Positions 1 through 8,168 of a stretch of DNA of 64,000 bases are shown here, piece after piece. A program made the translations under genes and the position numbers. Position 1 is the first letter of the stretch. The number at the start of each line of letters is the position of its first letter. Source of the stretch: Tritonibacter aquimaris (GTDB lineage Bacteria > Pseudomonadota > Alphaproteobacteria > Rhodobacterales > Rhodobacteraceae); the NCBI RefSeq assembly GCF_009617595.1, contig NZ_WIXK01000001.1, positions 310,001 to 374,000 of the forward strand. Direction: 5' to 3'. The notes under the pieces are model-generated. The model was not told the DNA's origin and ran no database searches. It saw nothing but the letters and a program-made list of their open reading frames with translations.

Positions 1-2
1 TC

Positions 3-998
3 GAAGGGGATCCGCATCTGGTCAGCCCGGATTTCTCGATTGAGAAGTTCAAGACCGCATCGCGGGTTGTGCCGATGGTGGAAACGCCGGTTGTGTCGGT
101 TGATACCAAGATCATGGACGAAGTGGACGCGATCGAGGAAGAGGAAGAAGTCACCACAAGCGAGGCTGATGCGCCCGCAGGTGAGGACGAGGAGCAAAAG
201 CCCAAGCGCCGCCGTCGTCGCCGTCGTCGTCGCAAGTCCACTGGTGAAGAGGGCGCTGAGCAAAAAGACGCAGACGCAGTAGATGGCGAAGCTGCGGAAG
301 ATGCAGCTGAGCAAGAGGACGATGCAGAGGAAAAAACCTCTGAGGAAGCTTCTGAAGCTGCGCCCAAAGAAGAGAAAAAGCGCCGCAGCCGCAGCCGTTC
401 GCGCCGTCGCAAGAAAGATCAGCCCTCCGATGAGGTGAAAGTTGCTGATCAGGGTGAAGACACGCCTGCCGAGGGTGCTGGTGAACCTGCCGCGCAAGAT
501 GAAGCGGAAGTTACGCCCCAGGAGGCTCCGGTAGAAGATGCTGCTGCTGAAGCAGTGGAAGCCTCTGCAGAGCCCTCAGAGCTGGTGGAAGCTGTAGCTG
601 AGGGTGCTGCTGAAGACGCACCGGTTGAGGCTGCATCTGTTGATCCGGTTGCCGAAGAGGCGTCAGCTGATGAGGTTGCGGTTGAAGAGGCTGCTGTCGA
701 AGAGACCGTTGCAGAGGAACCCGCGGCCGATGAAGTGGCTGTAGAAGATGTGGTGTCTTCTGAAGACGAAAATGTCGCCGAGGCGGCAGCGGAGCCTGTA
801 CAGGTGAATGCTGCTGAAGCGGACGAAGCCCCAGTTGAGACCGCTGTGAGCGAAGAGGTTGAGGACACCCAGACCGAAGCGCCAGCAGAGGAAGCCGTGA
901 CCGAAGATGTTGCCACCCCCGTGCTAGAAGCGGTTGGTGAGCCCGCGGAACCCGCGGCCCCGCCAAAGCCAAAAAAGCGCGGCTGGTGGTCGAAGTAA
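3..998 (+). CDS. rne: Ribonuclease E/G, C-terminal part (partial, 5' end outside window)
   Basis: The frame is open from base 3 and ends at TAA 996-998. It starts with SPDFSIEKFKTASRVVP, which I recognise as the junction between the catalytic part and the tail of Rhodobacterales RNase E. The remainder is a low-complexity tail: two Arg/Lys clusters (a run of nine Arg near base 210, and RRSRSRSRRRKK near base 385) set in long Glu/Ala/Val stretches, ending in the basic-aromatic sequence KPKKRGWWSK. In RNase E such tails bind RNA and organise the membrane-bound degradosome. The S1 and DNase I-like catalytic domains lie upstream of the window. Opposite-strand frames over this tail are compositional shadows. 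Confidence 0.9.
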   Translation, partial: EGDPHLVSPDFSIEKFKTASRVVPMVETPVVSVDTKIMDEVDAIEEEEEVTTSEADAPAGEDEEQKPKRRRRRRRRRKSTGEEGAEQKDADAVDGEAAEDAAEQEDDAEEKTSEEASEAAPKEEKKRRSRSRSRRRKKDQPSDEVKVADQGEDTPAEGAGEPAAQDEAEVTPQEAPVEDAAAEAVEASAEPSELVEAVAEGAAEDAPVEAASVDPVAEEASADEVAVEEAAVEETVAEEPAADEVAVEDVVSSEDENVAEAAAEPVQVNAAEADEAPVETAVSEEVEDTQTEAPAEEAVTEDVATPVLEAVGEPAEPAAPPKPKKRGWWSK

Positions 999-1020
999 TC
1001 TGAGCATCGATAATAAGAAA

Positions 1021-1046
1021 AGGCGGCCTTACGGGCCGCCTTTTTT
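1021..1046 (+). terminator. Rho-independent terminator of rne
   Basis: The inverted repeat AGGCGGCC-ttac-GGGCCGCCT is followed at once by a run of T, 23 bases after the rne stop. Confidence 0.85.
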
Positions 1047-1097
1047 ATTTGAAATCGCGGAACTGCCGGAGGTCGAAACATCTCCGGGGGACGTTTA

Positions 1098-1340
1098 TCA
1101 AGTTGATTTGCGAATGCGGTAGCTTTGATGTGTGTCGCATTCCTCAAGCCCGAGATAGTCATGGCCTGCCTCGGCGCAGAAATGGGGAATGTCCACAATC
1201 GCCGCTGGATCATCGGCGAGCACAGTCAGCACAGCGCCGGGAGCCAGGCTTTTTAGCCGCTTGCGCGCTTTCAGGACCGGCAGAGGGCACAAAAGCCCCA
1301 GCGCGTCCAGGATCAGATCATCGGTGTTTTCATTGCTCAT
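1098..1340 (-). CDS. TusA-family sulfurtransferase
   Basis: This 80-residue protein (MSNENTDD...) carries the family signature LGLLCPLPVLKARK near residues 13-26. The Cys of the CPxP motif is the persulfide-carrying residue in TusA/SirA/YeeD proteins, which pass sulfur to tRNA thiolation, molybdenum cofactor or other sulfur-relay systems. The start at 1338-1340 fits the family length; a longer reading of the frame upstream has no homologous character. It is divergent from ccdA. A link to redox and sulfur handling is inferred from that neighbour only, and which acceptor it serves cannot be told. Confidence 0.88.
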   Translation of the reverse strand: MSNENTDDLILDALGLLCPLPVLKARKRLKSLAPGAVLTVLADDPAAIVDIPHFCAEAGHDYLGLEECDTHQSYRIRKST

Positions 1341-1433
1341 ACTTTGCAGATAGTTGTCATGTTTCAAACTGTCCACAAGGATGTGACGTCTTGGGCAGGT
1401 GACCTTTGGTCCAGTCGTGGTTACATGTGGGCC

Positions 1434-2186
1434 ATGTTCGGAATTGATATCATAGATGCGGGGCTGCTGCCCGCCATGCTGGTTGCGCTCATTGGTGGGC
1501 TGATCAGCTTTTTGTCGCCATGTGTGCTGCCGATTGTGCCGCCCTATCTGGCCTATATGAGCGGCGTCTCCATTGGGGAGATGCAGGGAACCACAGCGGC
1601 GCGACGTAAGGCAATTGTCGCGGCGCTGTTTTTTGTACTGGGGCTGTCGACGGTGTTTATCCTGCTTGGATTTACCGCCTCGGCCTTTGGCGCATTTGTG
1701 CTGCAAAACCAGCAGCTGTTTGCGCAGGTTTCGGGTGTTATTGTTATTGTATTTGGTCTGCACTTCCTGTCGATCTTCCGCATTTCACTGTTGGATCGTG
1801 AAGCGCGGATGGATGCAGGGCAGTCGGGGGGATCCGCGCTGGGTGCCTATGTGTTGGGGCTTGCCTTTGCGTTTGGCTGGACCCCCTGTATTGGCCCGCA
1901 GCTTGGCGCGATCTTGTCGCTTGCGGCCTCTGAGGGCTCTGTCACACGCGGCACCGTTTTGCTGGGTGTTTATGCAATGGGGCTTGGGGTGCCATTTTTG
2001 CTGGCTGCGATCTTCCTCAACCGATCCATGGTCATCATGAACAAGCTCAAACGCCATATGGGTCTGATTGAAAAGATCATGGGCGGGCTGCTGTTGTTTG
2101 TGGGCTTCATGCTGGTCACAGGGCTGTTTGCAACCTTCAGCTGGTGGCTGCTTGAAACCTTTCCAGCGCTTGCGCGGTTTGGTTAA
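1434..2186 (+). CDS. ccdA: Cytochrome c biogenesis protein CcdA
   Basis: The protein is about 250 residues with six predicted membrane helices, matching the single-domain CcdA family (DsbD transmembrane core). Two conserved Cys sit in LSPCVLPIVPPY and GWTPCIGPQLGAIL, the pair that moves electrons across the inner membrane from thioredoxin to periplasmic thiol reductases for cytochrome c assembly. I take ATG 1434 (MFGIDIIDAGLL) as start; ATG 1425 (MWAMFGI) is equally possible. It is divergent from the tusA-like gene and is followed by a terminator, so it appears monocistronic. Confidence 0.92.
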   Translation: MFGIDIIDAGLLPAMLVALIGGLISFLSPCVLPIVPPYLAYMSGVSIGEMQGTTAARRKAIVAALFFVLGLSTVFILLGFTASAFGAFVLQNQQLFAQVSGVIVIVFGLHFLSIFRISLLDREARMDAGQSGGSALGAYVLGLAFAFGWTPCIGPQLGAILSLAASEGSVTRGTVLLGVYAMGLGVPFLLAAIFLNRSMVIMNKLKRHMGLIEKIMGGLLLFVGFMLVTGLFATFSWWLLETFPALARFG

Positions 2187-2197
2187 GACAGAACTGT

Positions 2198-2220
2198 AAG
2201 GCCCCAAAAACGGGGCCTTA
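2198..2220 (+). terminator. Terminator-like hairpin after ccdA
   Basis: TAAGGCCCC-aaaaa-GGGGCCTTA is a perfect 9-bp stem 12 bases after the ccdA stop. There is no long T run, so it may work as a hairpin in either direction. Confidence 0.6.
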
Positions 2221-2278
2221 CTCTCGCCTGAATGACATTCTATGCTATGCCTAAGCAAACAGAATGTGAGCAGGCGTT

Positions 2279-3508
2279 TTGGCAGAAAACTTATCGGATC
2301 AGCGGGTGCGCCGGCGCCGGGTGTTTTACATCCCGGGCTATGATCCGATTCATCCGCGCCGCTACCGTGAGCTTTATCGCAAAGAAGGCGCGCAACAGGC
2401 CAAGATATCCAGCTATGATCTGATCCTTGCGCCCAAGACTAGCGGCGGCAATTTTGGCTGGACCGTTCGCGGCGAGATCGAAGGCCACGCCACTGAGGTC
2501 GAATTTGATGTGCTGGTCTGGTCTGACATTGTGCGTGACAGTATGGACGCCAGCATTGCAGGCACCTATCTGCAGCTCTTGCGCACCGCCTGGATCTATA
2601 TCACCTCGGGTACGCTGCGCCGGTTGATGTGGCTGCGTAAGGGGCCGGTGATTGCCGCGCTTTATCCGGTGGTCATGCTCACGGTGCAGGCGATTTTGTC
2701 ACTGGTGTTGATGGTCGCGCTTGCGGGCGCTATTGGGCTGATTGCACCAGAAAGCCTGATTGTAACCTATCTCAGCTGGGCTTTGGGGGCGGCGGCGGCG
2801 GTGCATCTGCTCAGTTGGTTCAAACGGTTGGATGGTAAGTTCTTTGCCTATTACCTGATGCATGACTACGCTTATTCAGCCGCTTCCAAAGGCGCGAACC
2901 CGCCTGAGCTTGAGGCGCGGATTGCCGCGTTCAAACAGCAGGTTCAGGCGGCGCTGTGTGATGTGGATGAGGTGCTGGTGGTGGGCCATTCCTCGGGCGC
3001 GCATGTGGGCGTCAGCGTGCTTGCAGATATTTTGCGCGAAGGGCTGCCTGACAATGCGCCTGTGCTGTCGTTTCTAAGCCTCGGTCAGGTGGTGCCAATG
3101 GTGTCATTTCTGCCCAACGCAGATCGGCTGCGTCGCGATCTTGCCTATATGTCGACGCAGGAGCGGGTGTTCTGGCTTGATGTTACTGCACCCGGAGATG
3201 GTTGCGCCTTTGCGCTTTGTGATCCGGTTGCGGTTAGTGGTGTGGCCAGCCGTAACAGCCGCTGGCCGCTGGTGATATCGGCAGCCTTCACCCAGACGCT
3301 GAGCGCGAAACGCTGGCAGGAGCTGCGCTGGCGGTTTTTCCGGCTGCATTTTCAGTATCTTTGCGCCTTTGATCGGGTGCGCGATTACGACTATTTCCGT
3401 ATCACTGCCGGGCCGCAGACCCTGGGTGCGCGCTTTGCAGGCCGAAAGCCTTCGCCTGCGCGTATTGATGTGACCGCGTCGAAATACACCTCGCAGGGGG
3501 CTGAATGA
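2279..3508 (+). CDS. Membrane-anchored alpha/beta-hydrolase-like protein, unknown substrate
   Basis: This is a 409-residue protein with a likely TTG start; an in-frame stop 12 bases upstream excludes a longer frame. RVFYIPGYDP at residues 14-22 resembles the strand and oxyanion loop that open alpha/beta-hydrolase domains. Two hydrophobic segments (about 123-152 and 157-179) form a membrane hairpin. VVGHSSGAHVG at 234-244 is a GxSxG nucleophile elbow, with Ser238 the candidate nucleophile. The stop overlaps the start of the P450 gene (ATGA), so the two are translationally coupled and probably work together, possibly on a lipid or membrane-bound substrate (inference). I do not recognise a named family. 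Confidence 0.8.
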   Translation: MAENLSDQRVRRRRVFYIPGYDPIHPRRYRELYRKEGAQQAKISSYDLILAPKTSGGNFGWTVRGEIEGHATEVEFDVLVWSDIVRDSMDASIAGTYLQLLRTAWIYITSGTLRRLMWLRKGPVIAALYPVVMLTVQAILSLVLMVALAGAIGLIAPESLIVTYLSWALGAAAAVHLLSWFKRLDGKFFAYYLMHDYAYSAASKGANPPELEARIAAFKQQVQAALCDVDEVLVVGHSSGAHVGVSVLADILREGLPDNAPVLSFLSLGQVVPMVSFLPNADRLRRDLAYMSTQERVFWLDVTAPGDGCAFALCDPVAVSGVASRNSRWPLVISAAFTQTLSAKRWQELRWRFFRLHFQYLCAFDRVRDYDYFRITAGPQTLGARFAGRKPSPARIDVTASKYTSQGAE

Positions 3509-4854
3509 CACAGCCACCCAAGCCAAAATCGCGCCCGGATCGGGTGTCGCTGCTGCGCTATGCGCGCCTGTTTCGCCAAGACATCCTTTCAGCGCAGCCC
3601 GCGCGGCTCTATCGCGCTTGGATGGCTGAATTTCGCACTCCGTTTTTCAGATCATATCTGATGAACCAGCCAGAGCTGGTGAATGAAGTCTTGCGCAAGC
3701 GGCCCGATGATTTCCCCAAATCTGACCGCATTGCCGAAGGTCTGCGGCCTTTGCTGGGCAATTCGGTCTTTGTCACCAATGGCGAAGTCTGGAAACGCCA
3801 GCGCCGCATTATTGATCCTGCTTTTGAAGGTGGGCGGCTGAAAGATACCTTTCCCGCGATTTATGCGGCGGCTGAGGCCGGGGTAGAGCGGCTGAAGACA
3901 CGCCAGAACCCGGTTGAGATTGAAACTGAGACATCGCATATGGCGGCGGATGTGATTTTCCGTACGTTGTTTTCGATCCCGATCGAACATGAAACCGCCA
4001 GTCAGGTGTTTCACCGTTTTCGCGACTACCAACGCAGTCAGCCGTTGATGAATCTTGCAGCCTTTGTGCCGCTGCCACGTTGGATGCCGCGTTTTTTCCG
4101 CAAAGACACTCGTGCAAACGCCAATGAAATCCGCAGATTGATTGCGGACCTGACCCATACACGTGGGCGCGAAATCACAGCAGGGCGCGCACCAGATGAT
4201 CTGGCCACCAAGATCATGACCACGCGCGATCCAGAAACCGGTGATCTGTTTGATGCCGATGAAATGGTGGATCAGGTGGCGATTTTCTTTCTTGCAGGGC
4301 ATGAAACCAGCGCATCGGCTCTGGCCTGGGCACTGTATCTGATGGCGCTTTATCCGGAGTGGCAGGAGAAATTGGCGGCAGAGGCGCAGGCGATCACCGG
4401 GCCGGAATTTGGCGCGGTGTCAAAATTGCGCCTGTCACGCGATGTGTTTCGCGAGACATTGCGATTGTATCCGCCGGTGCCGATGATGGTGCGCGAAAAC
4501 AGTTGTTCTGAGCAGTTCCGTGATCGTGATGTGGCCAAAGGATCGCAAGTGGTTCTCAGCCCCTGGCATCTGCATCGCCACGAACGCCTGTGGGAGCGCC
4601 CGGATGATTTTGATCCCACCCGCTGGCAGACCGAAAATGGCAAAAAATGCCAGCGTGAGGCCTATATCCCATTTTCAACCGGCGCACGGGTCTGTACCGG
4701 GGCCGGGTTTGCGATGGTGGAAGGGGTGTTGCTGCTGTCGATGATCCTGCGCGATTTTCGCATTACGCTGGCAGGTGATGAACAGCCTGTACCGGTTGCA
4801 CATCTTACGGTTCGGTCAAAAGACGGGATCTGGCTTAATCTGAGCCCGCGCTGA
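3505..4854 (+). CDS. Cytochrome P450
   Basis: This 449-residue P450 has all family landmarks: the I-helix oxygen-activation motif FLAGHETSAS, the K-helix ExxR motif as ETLRLYPPVP, and the heme-thiolate loop FSTGARVCTGAGFA, whose Cys is the axial iron ligand. There is no membrane anchor, as expected for a soluble bacterial P450, which would draw electrons from a separate ferredoxin/reductase not seen here. It overlaps the upstream hydrolase-like gene by four bases. Its last 20 bases overlap the end of the convergent RHH gene. The substrate is unknown; a fatty or lipid-like substrate is a guess from the membrane-bound partner. Confidence 0.95.
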   Translation: MTQPPKPKSRPDRVSLLRYARLFRQDILSAQPARLYRAWMAEFRTPFFRSYLMNQPELVNEVLRKRPDDFPKSDRIAEGLRPLLGNSVFVTNGEVWKRQRRIIDPAFEGGRLKDTFPAIYAAAEAGVERLKTRQNPVEIETETSHMAADVIFRTLFSIPIEHETASQVFHRFRDYQRSQPLMNLAAFVPLPRWMPRFFRKDTRANANEIRRLIADLTHTRGREITAGRAPDDLATKIMTTRDPETGDLFDADEMVDQVAIFFLAGHETSASALAWALYLMALYPEWQEKLAAEAQAITGPEFGAVSKLRLSRDVFRETLRLYPPVPMMVRENSCSEQFRDRDVAKGSQVVLSPWHLHRHERLWERPDDFDPTRWQTENGKKCQREAYIPFSTGARVCTGAGFAMVEGVLLLSMILRDFRITLAGDEQPVPVAHLTVRSKDGIWLNLSPR

Positions 4855-5059
4855 GATCGCGCAACACATACAGGCGAATGGCTGAGGCCAAGCCACAATC
4901 GGTGCCGCGCCATTCATCAATTTCGGCTGCCAATTCATTGATTGCACGCCCTTTTTTGGCGGCAATTTCACGGAAGGCAGTCCAGAACTCATCCTCGAGC
5001 GAGACCGAAGTGCGGTGGCCACGCAGGGTGAGAGAGTGTTTTTTAGGCCTGAGGCTCAT
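4835..5059 (-). CDS. Ribbon-helix-helix domain protein
   Basis: This 74-residue protein reads RPKKHSLTLRGHRTSVSLEDEFWTAFREIAAKKG..., the pattern of the RHH_4 family: a beta strand with RTSVSLED followed by two helices. Family members are small DNA-binding-type proteins found in many alphaproteobacteria, and their targets are unknown. The start overlaps the stop of the DUF4169 gene by four bases (5056-5059), so the two form an operon. The 3' end overlaps the P450 gene antisense by 20 bases. Confidence 0.85.
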   Translation of the reverse strand: MSLRPKKHSLTLRGHRTSVSLEDEFWTAFREIAAKKGRAINELAAEIDEWRGTDCGLASAIRLYVLRDLSAGSD

Positions 5060-5241
5060 TCGTCTTTGGGATCCAGACGATGCTGATCTAGATGCAGCAC
5101 ATCCTTTTCATGCGCAGCATCGTCGCGTTGTTTGTCGGCTTTGCTGCGGCCAAATTTGACGGCGTTTTCATCCGCCTGGGATTTTTTGGCGTTGCGGGCT
5201 TTCTCTTTGCGGAAACGGTTCAAATTTACAATATCAGCCAT
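5056..5241 (-). CDS. DUF4169 family small basic protein
   Basis: This 61-residue, highly charged protein begins MADIVNLNRFRKEKARNAKK and continues with ENAVKFGRSKADKQRD, the conserved pattern of DUF4169, a family of unknown function in Rhodobacterales and relatives. It lies downstream of fumC on the same strand but beyond the fumC terminator, and is coupled by overlap to the RHH gene that follows. No enzymatic motif is visible. The composition suggests a nucleic-acid-associated or ribosome-associated role, but that is only inference. Confidence 0.82.
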   Translation of the reverse strand: MADIVNLNRFRKEKARNAKKSQADENAVKFGRSKADKQRDDAAHEKDVLHLDQHRLDPKDE

Positions 5242-5286
5242 AATCTAACCATAGACTGTGCTTGAATAAAATCCAGCACCACAGGC

Positions 5287-5317
5287 ATAAAAAAGCCCGG
5301 CACATTGGCCGGGCTTT
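5287..5317 (-). terminator. Terminator of fumC
   Basis: On the minus strand AAGCCCGGC / GCCGGGCTT arms pair across a short loop and are followed by TTTTTTA. It lies 23 bases after the fumC stop. Confidence 0.85.
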
Positions 5318-5339
5318 GATGTTTTATCTCCGGCAGGGG

Positions 5340-6734
5340 TTAGGCTTTGGGGCCAATCATCTGCTCTGGACGTACAACCGCATCAAAAGTGGCTTCGTCC
5401 ACAAAGCCAAGCGCGATGGCTTCTTCCTTGAGGGTGGTGCCGTTTTTATGCGCGGTTTTGGCAACTTTGGTGGCGTTGTCATAACCGATGGTTGGCGCAA
5501 GTGCGGTGACCAGCATCAGGGATTCTTTCATCAGCTTGTCGATGCGCGGCTCATTGGCTTTGATGCCGTTCAGCATACGCTCGGTGAAGCTGTCAGCAAC
5601 GTCACCCAACAGCTGCATGGATTGCAGCAGGTTGTAAGACATCATCGGGTTGTAAACGTTCAGTTCAAAGTGACCCTGCGAGCCCGCAAATGTCATGGCG
5701 GCATTGTTGCCCATAACGTGGGCGGCCACCTGGGTCATCGCTTCGGCCTGGGTTGGGTTTACTTTGCCCGGCATGATCGACGAACCCGGCTCGTTTTCCG
5801 GCAAGATCAGCTCGCCCAGTCCCGAACGTGGGCCAGAGCCCAGGAAACGAATGTCGTTGGCGATCTTGTACATGGAGCCCGCAACGGTTGCGAGTGCACC
5901 TGACATGAATACCATCGCGTCATGTGCGGCCAGTGCTTCGAATTTGTTGGGCGCGGTTACAAACGGCAGACCGGTGATTTCGGCCATGTTTGCAGCGACA
6001 GTTTCACCCCAACCGGGCTGGGTGTTCAGGCCGGTGCCAACAGCGGTGCCGCCTTGTGCCAGCTCATAGATACCGGGCAGGGCTGCTTCTACGCGGGCGA
6101 TGCCCTGACGGATCTGGTGGGCATAGCCGCCAAATTCCTGACCCAGCGTCAGCGGGGTCGCATCCTGGGTGTGGGTGCGGCCGATTTTGATGATGTCTTT
6201 GAATTCTTCCGACTTTGCTTCCAGACCTTCGGCCAGTTTGGTCAGGCCGGGCAGCAGCACGTCGCGCACGGTCATTGCGGCGGCAATGTGCATCGCAGTT
6301 GGGAAAGTGTCGTTGGAGGACTGACCCATGTTGCAGTGGTCGTTGGGGTGAACCGGATCTTTGGAGCCGATCACGCCACCGAGGATTTCGATCGCACGGT
6401 TTGCAATCACCTCGTTGGAGTTCATGTTGGACTGGGTGCCGGAGCCGGTCTGCCAAACAACCAACGGGAAGTTGTCATCAAACTTGCCCTCGAACACTTC
6501 ACCCGCAGCTTGAATTACCGCGTCAGCAATTTTGGCGTCCATTTTGCCGTTGGCTTTGTTGGCCATGGCGCAGGCTTTTTTGATCACACCCAATGCGCGC
6601 ACGATGGCGACCGGCTGTTTTTCCCAGCCAATGGGGAAGTTCATAATCGAGCGCTGGGTCTGCGCGCCCCAATATTTTTCTGTAGGAACTTCCAGTGGAC
6701 CAAAGCTGTCTGTTTCGGTGCGGGTCTCGGACAT
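5340..6734 (-). CDS. fumC: Class II fumarate hydratase
   Basis: This 464-residue iron-independent fumarase interconverts fumarate and malate in the TCA cycle. The class II superfamily signature [15 protein letters not shown] is present, as are [18 protein letters not shown], the catalytic-loop Ser region, and the [14 protein letters not shown] region. The start at 6734 ([14 protein letters not shown]) follows GGAGAGAGAGACAAG, a good ribosome-binding site; the longer reading from 6767 has none. It is transcribed alone, with a terminator after the stop, and is divergent from the secreted unknown at 6931. Confidence 0.97.
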   Translation of the reverse strand: MSETRTETDSFGPLEVPTEKYWGAQTQRSIMNFPIGWEKQPVAIVRALGVIKKACAMANKANGKMDAKIADAVIQAAGEVFEGKFDDNFPLVVWQTGSGTQSNMNSNEVIANRAIEILGGVIGSKDPVHPNDHCNMGQSSNDTFPTAMHIAAAMTVRDVLLPGLTKLAEGLEAKSEEFKDIIKIGRTHTQDATPLTLGQEFGGYAHQIRQGIARVEAALPGIYELAQGGTAVGTGLNTQPGWGETVAANMAEITGLPFVTAPNKFEALAAHDAMVFMSGALATVAGSMYKIANDIRFLGSGPRSGLGELILPENEPGSSIMPGKVNPTQAEAMTQVAAHVMGNNAAMTFAGSQGHFELNVYNPMMSYNLLQSMQLLGDVADSFTERMLNGIKANEPRIDKLMKESLMLVTALAPTIGYDNATKVAKTAHKNGTTLKEEAIALGFVDEATFDAVVRPEQMIGPKA

Positions 6735-6930
6735 CTTGTCTCTCTCTCCGTCAGTATACTGTTGCACATGCTTTACCCCAGGGGTTTGCCTGGTTCAATT
6801 GCGCAGGAGACAAATGATCCTTAGCTAGCGCTCACAATTTATGCGAAACCTTTGCAAAAGCGATTCTGATCATTAAATGCATTGATAGAGCAGTTCCTTG
6901 CTGCGAGATGTGACCGAACCGAGGTGCCAG

Positions 6931-7521
6931 ATGAACCACTTTGATCGCATCCCTGTGATACCAGACGCGCGCGCCGTGGCGCTGCGCCTGTTGGCTTTGC
7001 TTTTTGGGATTGTTGTGTTGTGTGTCGCACAAGTTCAGAGCGCGGCAGCCTATTCCGACATTGTACGCTTTGCAGGGCGCTATTCAGGATCTGCCGAGGT
7101 GGAGCATCCGGAAGGGCATATGGAAACCCGCAATATGTTTGTGGAGATCCGCACCTCTGGCAAAGGGTTCTGGCTGAAATGGACCACCCAGCGTGAGCAC
7201 CCGTCCGGCAAGGTGAAAACCAAAAGCTATGATGTGCTGTTTGAACCAAGCGGGCGCGGCGATACATTTTCAGCCGCCATGCGCCAGAACGTGTTTGGCC
7301 ACGCGGTGCCGCTCGACCCGCTTAAGGGCGAGCCCTACGTTTGGGGACGTCTTGTTGACGATACGCTGACGGTGTTTTCGCTGTTTATTGGTGAAAACGG
7401 GGACTATGAGATCCAGCAATATGATCGCACCCTGGTTGAGGGGGGGTTGCAGCTGCATTTCTCATCTCATCGCAACGGATTTGCCCGCGTTGAAGCGAAT
7501 AGTTTCCTGAAGCGAGATTAA
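6931..7521 (+). CDS. Secreted protein of unknown function
   Basis: This 196-residue protein has an N-terminal hydrophobic segment (ALRLLALLFGIVVLCVAQVQSAAA) that looks like a Sec signal peptide cleaved after about residue 40. The mature part is rich in beta strands (FAGRYSGSAEVEHPEGHMETRNMFVEI..., then GFWLKWTT, YDVLFEPSG), reminiscent of small periplasmic lipocalin-like or DUF-type barrels. The start at 6931 follows GAGGTG; the longer frame from TTG 6898 lacks support. I do not recognise a family. It is divergent from fumC with about 200 bases between them. Confidence 0.75.
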   Translation: MNHFDRIPVIPDARAVALRLLALLFGIVVLCVAQVQSAAAYSDIVRFAGRYSGSAEVEHPEGHMETRNMFVEIRTSGKGFWLKWTTQREHPSGKVKTKSYDVLFEPSGRGDTFSAAMRQNVFGHAVPLDPLKGEPYVWGRLVDDTLTVFSLFIGENGDYEIQQYDRTLVEGGLQLHFSSHRNGFARVEANSFLKRD

Positions 7522-7534
7522 TTCGGGTGAAACA

Positions 7535-7556
7535 GGTGCGCCTGTGGCGGCGCACC
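7535..7556. terminator. Possible hairpin between convergent genes
   Basis: GGTGCGC and GCGCACC form a perfect 7-bp stem with an 8-base loop between the converging 6931-7521 gene and sspB. There is no T run, so termination is uncertain. Confidence 0.4.
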
Positions 7557-7564
7557 AGCTGAAT

Positions 7565-8053
7565 TCACGGTTTGCGGAAACTGTCAAGCGAGACAATCTC
7601 AGCATCTTGCGATTGTGGTGCTTCTTCTACTTCTTCTTCAGCGGCTTCTGGTTCCACCTCTTCGGTGACCTCATAAAGCGTGGCTTCTTCTTCCTCATCC
7701 TCGCCGCTTTCAAAGCGCAGGCCAAATTCAACCGAGGGATCCACAAAGGTGCGCATCGCATCAAAGGGGATATAGAGCGGCTCAGGGCTGTCGCCAAAGT
7801 TCAACGTAATGGCAAAGCCCTCATCGCTGACTTCAAGGTTTTCAAACCAATGCTGCACCACAACGGTCATCTCGCCCGGATAGCGATCGCACAGCCATTG
7901 GGCGATCTGCACATCTGGGTGGCGGGTATCGAAGGTGATGAAAAAGTGATGATTGCCGGGCAGTCCCTGTTCAGCCACGTTCTCAAGAACGGTTTTGATC
8001 AGGCTGCGCATGGCCGTATGCATCAGATTTCCATAATCGATTTCACCGGTCAT
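7565..8053 (-). CDS. sspB: SspB-family ClpXP adaptor
   Basis: This 162-residue protein begins MTGEIDYGNLMHTAMRSLIKTVLENVAEQGLPGNHHFFITFDT, characteristic of the alphaproteobacterial SspB family, with the substrate-binding core over residues 1-110. A Glu-rich linker (about 118-148) and the terminal AEIVSLDSFRKP follow; this tail is the expected docking module for the ClpX zinc-binding domain. SspB delivers ssrA-tagged proteins to ClpXP for degradation. The tmRNA gene that encodes the tag lies 2.4 kb away on the same strand, though probably not in one operon. Confidence 0.92.
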   Translation of the reverse strand: MTGEIDYGNLMHTAMRSLIKTVLENVAEQGLPGNHHFFITFDTRHPDVQIAQWLCDRYPGEMTVVVQHWFENLEVSDEGFAITLNFGDSPEPLYIPFDAMRTFVDPSVEFGLRFESGEDEEEEATLYEVTEEVEPEAAEEEVEEAPQSQDAEIVSLDSFRKP

Positions 8054-8168
8054 CTGGTATTCCCTTGCCTATTTTGTGCTGATCATAGTGGAAAATTGCG
8101 GAAACTAAAGAGACCGCGTGATTACCATTGTGCTTTTTATGCAGGTTCATGGTGTTGGTGTACATGTG

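Noticed and set aside
449-1213. Long minus-strand frame over the rne tail
   Set aside because: It mirrors the Glu/Ala-rich tail as Ser/Ala repeats, spans the rne terminator and has no ribosome-binding site.
5262-6824. Plus-strand frames antisense to fumC
   Set aside because: fumC on the minus strand has full family signatures, a ribosome-binding site and a terminator; the antisense frames have no recognisable content.
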